Below are positions 60,292-64,000 of a stretch of 64,000 bases of DNA, piece after piece. Both the position numbers and the translations under genes were made by a program. Position 1 is the first letter of the stretch. Each line of letters opens with the position of its first letter. The notes under the pieces were generated by a model that saw nothing but the letters and a program-made list of their open reading frames with translations, searched no databases and was not told the origin of the DNA. This stretch comes from CAYVOV01 sp964453525 (GTDB lineage Bacteria; Chloroflexota; Dehalococcoidia; Dehalococcoidales; UBA2162): contig CAYVOV010000006.1 in assembly GCA_964453525.1 (NCBI GenBank), positions 1-64,000 on the forward strand. The letters run 5' to 3'.

Positions 60292-61842
60292 ATGGATATA
60301 GCGAATACGGTATTGGTATACGTAGCATTAGTAATGGCCTTCGTTATCGGCCTGATATTCGGAGGAGTAATTGTTTTCTTCTTCCGGCGGATGGTTATTA
60401 ACCGGCAGCTCCGGAATGCCCAGAGAAGAGCGGCAAGAATGATGGCTGAAGCCAGAGAAGAGGCGAGAGAGTTGCTACAGGAAAACAGGAGCGAGGCTGA
60501 AAGAATTAAATCATCAGCCGAAAAAGAGCTCCGCGACCGGCGCTCCGAGCTACAGCGACAGGAAAACAGGCTTTCTCAGAAAACGGAAACTGTGGACCGC
60601 AGGCTGGAAAGTGTGGAACAACGCGAACGCAATCTGACAAACAAGGAAAAACAGATTGAATCCACCCGCACCGAGATTGCGGAAATCAAGGATAAACAGA
60701 TGAAGCAACTGGAGCAAATCTCAACAATGACAGGTGCCGAGGCGAAACAGGAACTTCTCGATAGAATGGAAGTCGAGATAACGGAGGAGACCTCGAGGCG
60801 TCTCCACGAGTGGGAAGTAGAGCTAAAAGAAGAAGCTGACAGGAAAGCCCAGGGTATTTTGTCCCAGGCAATTCAGCGCTGCGCCTCGGAGATAGTATCC
60901 GAGACCTCGGTGGTTAGCGTTCCTCTGCCAAGTGATGAGATGAAGGGACGCCTCATCGGACGGGAAGGTCGAAACATCAGAGCTCTGGAACAGGCTACCG
61001 GAGTCGACCTGATAATTGACGATACGCCTGAGGCGGTAACCCTTTCAAGCTTCGACCCGGTACGCCGTGAAGTAGCCCGCCTGGCTCTGACCAAGTTAAT
61101 CACCGACGGGCGCATCCACCCGGCGCGTATCGAAGAAATCGTCGCCAAGACAAAGGAGGAAGTGGACGCTACCATTATGCAGACTGGCGAGCAAGCGGCA
61201 TATCAGGTAGACGTGCACGGACTGCGTCCCGAATTAATCAGGCTACTCGGGCGTCTCAAGTACCGCACCAGCTACGGGCAGAATGTCCTTGGGCACAGTA
61301 TTGAAGTTGCCTATCTGGCAGGCATGATTGCCTCGGAACTGGGAGCAAACACCGCCACCGCCAGAAAAGCCGGCCTGCTTCACGATATTGGTAAGTCTGT
61401 CGACCGTGAGATTGAGGGTACTCACACTTCCATCGGAGCCGACCTTGTCAAGCAGTGGGATAAATCACCTGAAGTTGTTCAGGGAGTAGCCGAGCACCAC
61501 CTTGAAACCCCTGACGTCAGTGTCTGGGGTTACATAATCTCGGCGGCCGATGCTATCAGCAGCGCCAGACCGGGAGCAAGGCGTGAATCTCTGGAGAACT
61601 ACCTGAAACGGCTGAACGCTCTCGAAACCATAGCCAATGACTTCAAGGGAGTGGAGAAGTCCTTCGCCATACAGGCCGGCCGTGAAATTCGCATCCTTGT
61701 CAAGCCTGAAGAAATCGATGACCTGGGAGCGATGAGACTTGCCCGGGACATCGTTAAGAAGATTGAAGAAGGCCTCGAGTATCCGGGACAGATTAAAGTC
61801 ACCGTGCTCCGGGAGACAAGAGCCGTAGATTACGCTAAGTAG
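60292..61842 (+). CDS. rny: Ribonuclease Y
   Basis: 516 residues, endoribonuclease that starts mRNA decay at the membrane. N-terminal membrane helix (about 6-31), a long coiled coil (about 40-200), KH domain with GRLIGREGRNIR (220-231) and HD domain with LLHDIGKSVD (H363-D364). Ends with the conserved GQIKVTVLRETRAVDYAK. Its position after recA-recX and before ymdB matches the order known in many Gram-positive-type bacteria. Confidence 0.97.
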   Translation: MDIANTVLVYVALVMAFVIGLIFGGVIVFFFRRMVINRQLRNAQRRAARMMAEAREEARELLQENRSEAERIKSSAEKELRDRRSELQRQENRLSQKTETVDRRLESVEQRERNLTNKEKQIESTRTEIAEIKDKQMKQLEQISTMTGAEAKQELLDRMEVEITEETSRRLHEWEVELKEEADRKAQGILSQAIQRCASEIVSETSVVSVPLPSDEMKGRLIGREGRNIRALEQATGVDLIIDDTPEAVTLSSFDPVRREVARLALTKLITDGRIHPARIEEIVAKTKEEVDATIMQTGEQAAYQVDVHGLRPELIRLLGRLKYRTSYGQNVLGHSIEVAYLAGMIASELGANTATARKAGLLHDIGKSVDREIEGTHTSIGADLVKQWDKSPEVVQGVAEHHLETPDVSVWGYIISAADAISSARPGARRESLENYLKRLNALETIANDFKGVEKSFAIQAGREIRILVKPEEIDDLGAMRLARDIVKKIEEGLEYPGQIKVTVLRETRAVDYAK

Positions 61843-61859
61843 GAGGGCAGATAAACCAG

Positions 61860-62633
61860 GTGTTAGTACTAGCGATTGGTGATGTAATTGGCAGGCCGGG
61901 AAGACAGGCAGTACAGAAACTCCTGCCCGACCTGCGCAAGCAGTACGGAGTAGACCTCGTGATAGCCAATGCTGAGAACGTTGCCGGCGGTCTGGGAGTA
62001 ACTCCGCCCACCGCCACGGAATTGCTTGAGGCCGGGGTCGACGTGATGACCTCGGGAAACCATGTCTGGGCACACAAAGAGATTCTACCCTATCTTGACA
62101 ATGAGGAAATGCCTCTGCTTCGTCCCCTGAATTATCCGCCGGGCGTAGCCGGCAGGGGATACACGGTAAACGGTAAGGCACTGGTGGTCAATCTTATTGG
62201 CCGGACCTTTATGGACGATTACGACTGTCCTTTCAGGGCTATGGACAGTCTGCTCGAGGAAATCGGACGCAAACCGCCGGTTATTATAGTCGATTTTCAT
62301 GCCGAGGCAACCTCGGAGAAAGTGGCAATGGGGAGATATCTGGATGGCCGGGTCAGCGCCATACTCGGCACTCATACCCACGTGGGAACGATTGACGCCC
62401 AGTTACTACCCCAGGGTACTGCCTACGTTACCGACATCGGCATGACCGGCCCGATGGAATCGGTCATCGGCGATGATATCAATGCGGTGCTTCAGCGTTT
62501 TCTCACCATGATACATAACCGTCTGCCGGTAGGACAGGGGAAGGTTATGTTCAACGCCATCCTTGTCGGAATAGATAACAAGAGCGGCAAGGCGACAAGC
62601 ATCGAACGTATCTATAAGGAGGTCGAAGAGTAG
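61860..62633 (+). CDS. ymdB: YmdB-family metallophosphoesterase
   Basis: 257 residues, binuclear-metal phosphodiesterase (cAMP phosphodiesterase in Bacillus, controlling biofilm versus motility). Motifs: GDVIGRPGRQ, NAENVAGG, TSGNHVWAHKE, VDFHAEATSEK, GTHTHVGTIDAQ and GMTGPMESVIG. GTG start, 17 bp after rny; the stop overlaps the next GTG by one base. Confidence 0.95.
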   Translation: MLVLAIGDVIGRPGRQAVQKLLPDLRKQYGVDLVIANAENVAGGLGVTPPTATELLEAGVDVMTSGNHVWAHKEILPYLDNEEMPLLRPLNYPPGVAGRGYTVNGKALVVNLIGRTFMDDYDCPFRAMDSLLEEIGRKPPVIIVDFHAEATSEKVAMGRYLDGRVSAILGTHTHVGTIDAQLLPQGTAYVTDIGMTGPMESVIGDDINAVLQRFLTMIHNRLPVGQGKVMFNAILVGIDNKSGKATSIERIYKEVEE

Positions 62634-63481
62634 TGTCGGAGGTCGACCTCCATATACATTCCTCGGTTTCCGATGGCCGCTATAGCCCGGCTGAAATCGT
62701 CCGGAAAGCGGCAGAGGCAGGGCTGAAGATTATCGCCATCACCGACCACGATAGCGTTGACGGAATCGCTTCAGCACTTGAAGCATCCGGGGATCTCCCT
62801 CAACTGAAGGTTATTCCCGGCGTTGAAATCAGTACCGATGTCCCCCGGGGAGAAGTCCACATGCTGGGCTATTTCATAGATTACCGTAACGAAGAACTGC
62901 TGACCAATCTTGAAAATATGCGTAATTCCCGGGAAAAACGTGCCCAGCAGATTCTAGCCAGACTGGCAGACCTGGGGCTTACCGTTGAATGGCGGCGAGT
63001 CCTTGAAATAGCCGGCAGTGGTTCCGTGGGCCGTCCCCATATTGCCCAGGCTCTGCTTGAAAAAGGCTACATAGCTTCACTGAAAGAAGCTTTTAACAAA
63101 TACATCGGCTGGGGTGGACCGGCCTATGTCAGGCGGGACAAGATGACTCCCCGGGAGGCGGTGGAGCTTATATTACATGCTGACGGACTGCCGGTGCTGG
63201 CACACCCCCTGACGGTGAATGACCATCAAGCCCTGATTGCCGAGCTAACGGCGAGTGGCCTGGTCGGTATCGAAGCCTGTTACGGAGAATTCACCGCCGA
63301 AGAAACCAGGAAACTCGTCAACCTGGCTGATAAACACGGGCTGATTGTTACCGGCGGCAGTGACTACCACGGACTGGACGACAACGCCGAGGTAATGCTC
63401 GGTTCTGCCAAAGTACCGATGGAATCGGCAAAAAGGCTTATATCACTGGCAGAGCAGCGAGCGCTGAAAACAACCGGCTAA
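62633..63481 (+). CDS. PHP-domain phosphoesterase
   Basis: 282 residues. PHP metal-binding motifs DLHIHSSVSDG, AITDHDSVDG, GVEISTD, HPLTVNDHQ and GGSDYHG are all present. The family includes RNase AM / 3',5'-nucleotide bisphosphate phosphatase, a fitting role beside RNase Y and YmdB. Starts at GTG in tagtg, coupled to ymdB. Confidence 0.92.
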   Translation: MSEVDLHIHSSVSDGRYSPAEIVRKAAEAGLKIIAITDHDSVDGIASALEASGDLPQLKVIPGVEISTDVPRGEVHMLGYFIDYRNEELLTNLENMRNSREKRAQQILARLADLGLTVEWRRVLEIAGSGSVGRPHIAQALLEKGYIASLKEAFNKYIGWGGPAYVRRDKMTPREAVELILHADGLPVLAHPLTVNDHQALIAELTASGLVGIEACYGEFTAEETRKLVNLADKHGLIVTGGSDYHGLDDNAEVMLGSAKVPMESAKRLISLAEQRALKTTG

Positions 63482-63514
63482 TATTACAATATAACTGGAG
63501 GGCTTCTGATTACT

Positions 63515-64000
63515 ATGGTTCCTGCCGTACTGCTGATAATAGGCGCTTACCTTCTGGGCTCGGTGCCGTCCGCTTACCTGGTAGCCAGGTGGCGGCGGGG
63601 AATAGACATCAGGCAGTACGGGAGCGGGAACGTCGGCGCCGCCAATGTGCTGGCTACCGTTTCCAAGCGCTGGTCGGTGGTGGTTACACTCTTCGATATC
63701 GGCAAGGGAGCTTTGATGGTATGGGTAGCCCAGCTACTTGGACTTGGTGTCGCTCAGCAGGCCGCCGTCGGTATCACTGCCATCATCGGACACAACTGGC
63801 CCGTTTTTCTCCGTTTCCAGGGTGGACGGGGTGTCTTTACCAGCCTGGGCGTCATCACCATACTGTCACCGTGGCTGGGACTGACAGCCATTGTCTTCCC
63901 TTACCTGTTCTTCGCTCCGTTCCGGCAGGTATCATTGGGAGTAGTCCTAGTATTAATCATCCTGCCGTTAATGAGCTGGTTCGCCGGCCAGCCGCTGGGT
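63515..64000 (+). CDS. plsY: PlsY (second copy), cut by the window end
   Basis: At least 162 residues of acyl-phosphate:glycerol-3-phosphate acyltransferase. Canonical motifs: GSVPSAYLVARWRRGIDIRQ, GSGNVGAANV, DIGKGAL, and GHNWPVFLRFQGGRGV. More typical than the copy at 12262-12909. Starts 33 bp after the PHP gene (ggaggg 12 bases upstream of the ATG). The C-terminus lies outside the window. Confidence 0.93.
   Translation, partial: MVPAVLLIIGAYLLGSVPSAYLVARWRRGIDIRQYGSGNVGAANVLATVSKRWSVVVTLFDIGKGALMVWVAQLLGLGVAQQAAVGITAIIGHNWPVFLRFQGGRGVFTSLGVITILSPWLGLTAIVFPYLFFAPFRQVSLGVVLVLIILPLMSWFAGQPLG

Overview
The window looks like a chromosomal piece of an anaerobic, moderate-GC bacterium, most likely Chloroflexota of the Dehalococcoidia type. 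This is inferred from the gene set (several heterodisulfide-reductase-like operons, SipW-type signal peptidases, a recA-recX-rny-ymdB-PHP-plsY housekeeping block, Lon-like AAA_32 protease), not from a marker-gene tree. No tRNA, rRNA, CRISPR array or transposase is recognisable. Several short dispersed palindromic or inverted repeats sit between genes.

Layout. 1-665: non-coding, with dispersed repeats. 666-7448 (+): hydroxyacid/ketoacid metabolism (HpcH/HpaI aldolase, D-2-hydroxyacid dehydrogenase, a small protein, a URO-D-fold protein, and a 1022-residue FAD/4Fe-4S/CCG oxidoreductase with a Met-Pro-rich tail). 7464-16824: mostly minus-strand household genes (methyltransferase, Lon-like protease, lipase-like hydrolase, PlsY, DegV, acetyl-CoA synthetase, cyclic-nucleotide-binding-domain protein) and one plus-strand acetyltransferase. 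17097-24983 (+): a surface-fibre locus: CHASE4-like/HAMP/PAS histidine kinase, OmpR-type regulator, degenerate receiver, two SipW-type signal peptidases, a TasA-like protein, a decayed second TasA-like gene, and a membrane-anchored scaffold whose N-terminus is itself TasA-like. 25067-26746 (-): redox and metal small proteins (Rieske, cytochrome b5-like, ferritin-like, an overlooked 50-residue metallothionein, a ZIP transporter remnant). 27073-29622 (+): sulfur relay/Fe-S assembly operon whose cysteine-desulfurase homologue has lost its PLP lysine. 29708-33272: nitroreductase, SHOCT protein, and CopA fused to a YHS domain.

34037-52121 is the most unusual part: two heterodisulfide-reductase (Hdr) operons on the minus strand. 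The left one (Lrp-type domain, HdrD-like, HdrA with an inserted GltD/NfnB module, HdrA, HdrA, MvhD and HdrB fragments) shows decay and a 653-bp perfect internal duplication. The right one is a compact hdrC-hdrB-hdrA in which HdrA is split by an in-frame UGA exactly at the conserved cysteine, followed by a good bacterial SECIS hairpin; I read it as a single 653-residue selenoprotein. Between and around them lie a NarL-type two-component pair, a PAS sensor sharing the same membrane domain, and a family of three 56-61-residue membrane proteins with a strict common motif. A palindromic sequence related to TAGGTATTAATACCTA lies upstream of each of these units, suggesting one regulon.

52551-58233: alpha/beta hydrolase, two paralogous secreted proteins, a candidate small RNA, a zinc-ribbon coiled-coil protein and another secreted protein. 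58495-64000 (+): recA, recX, rny, ymdB, PHP phosphoesterase, and a second plsY cut by the window end.
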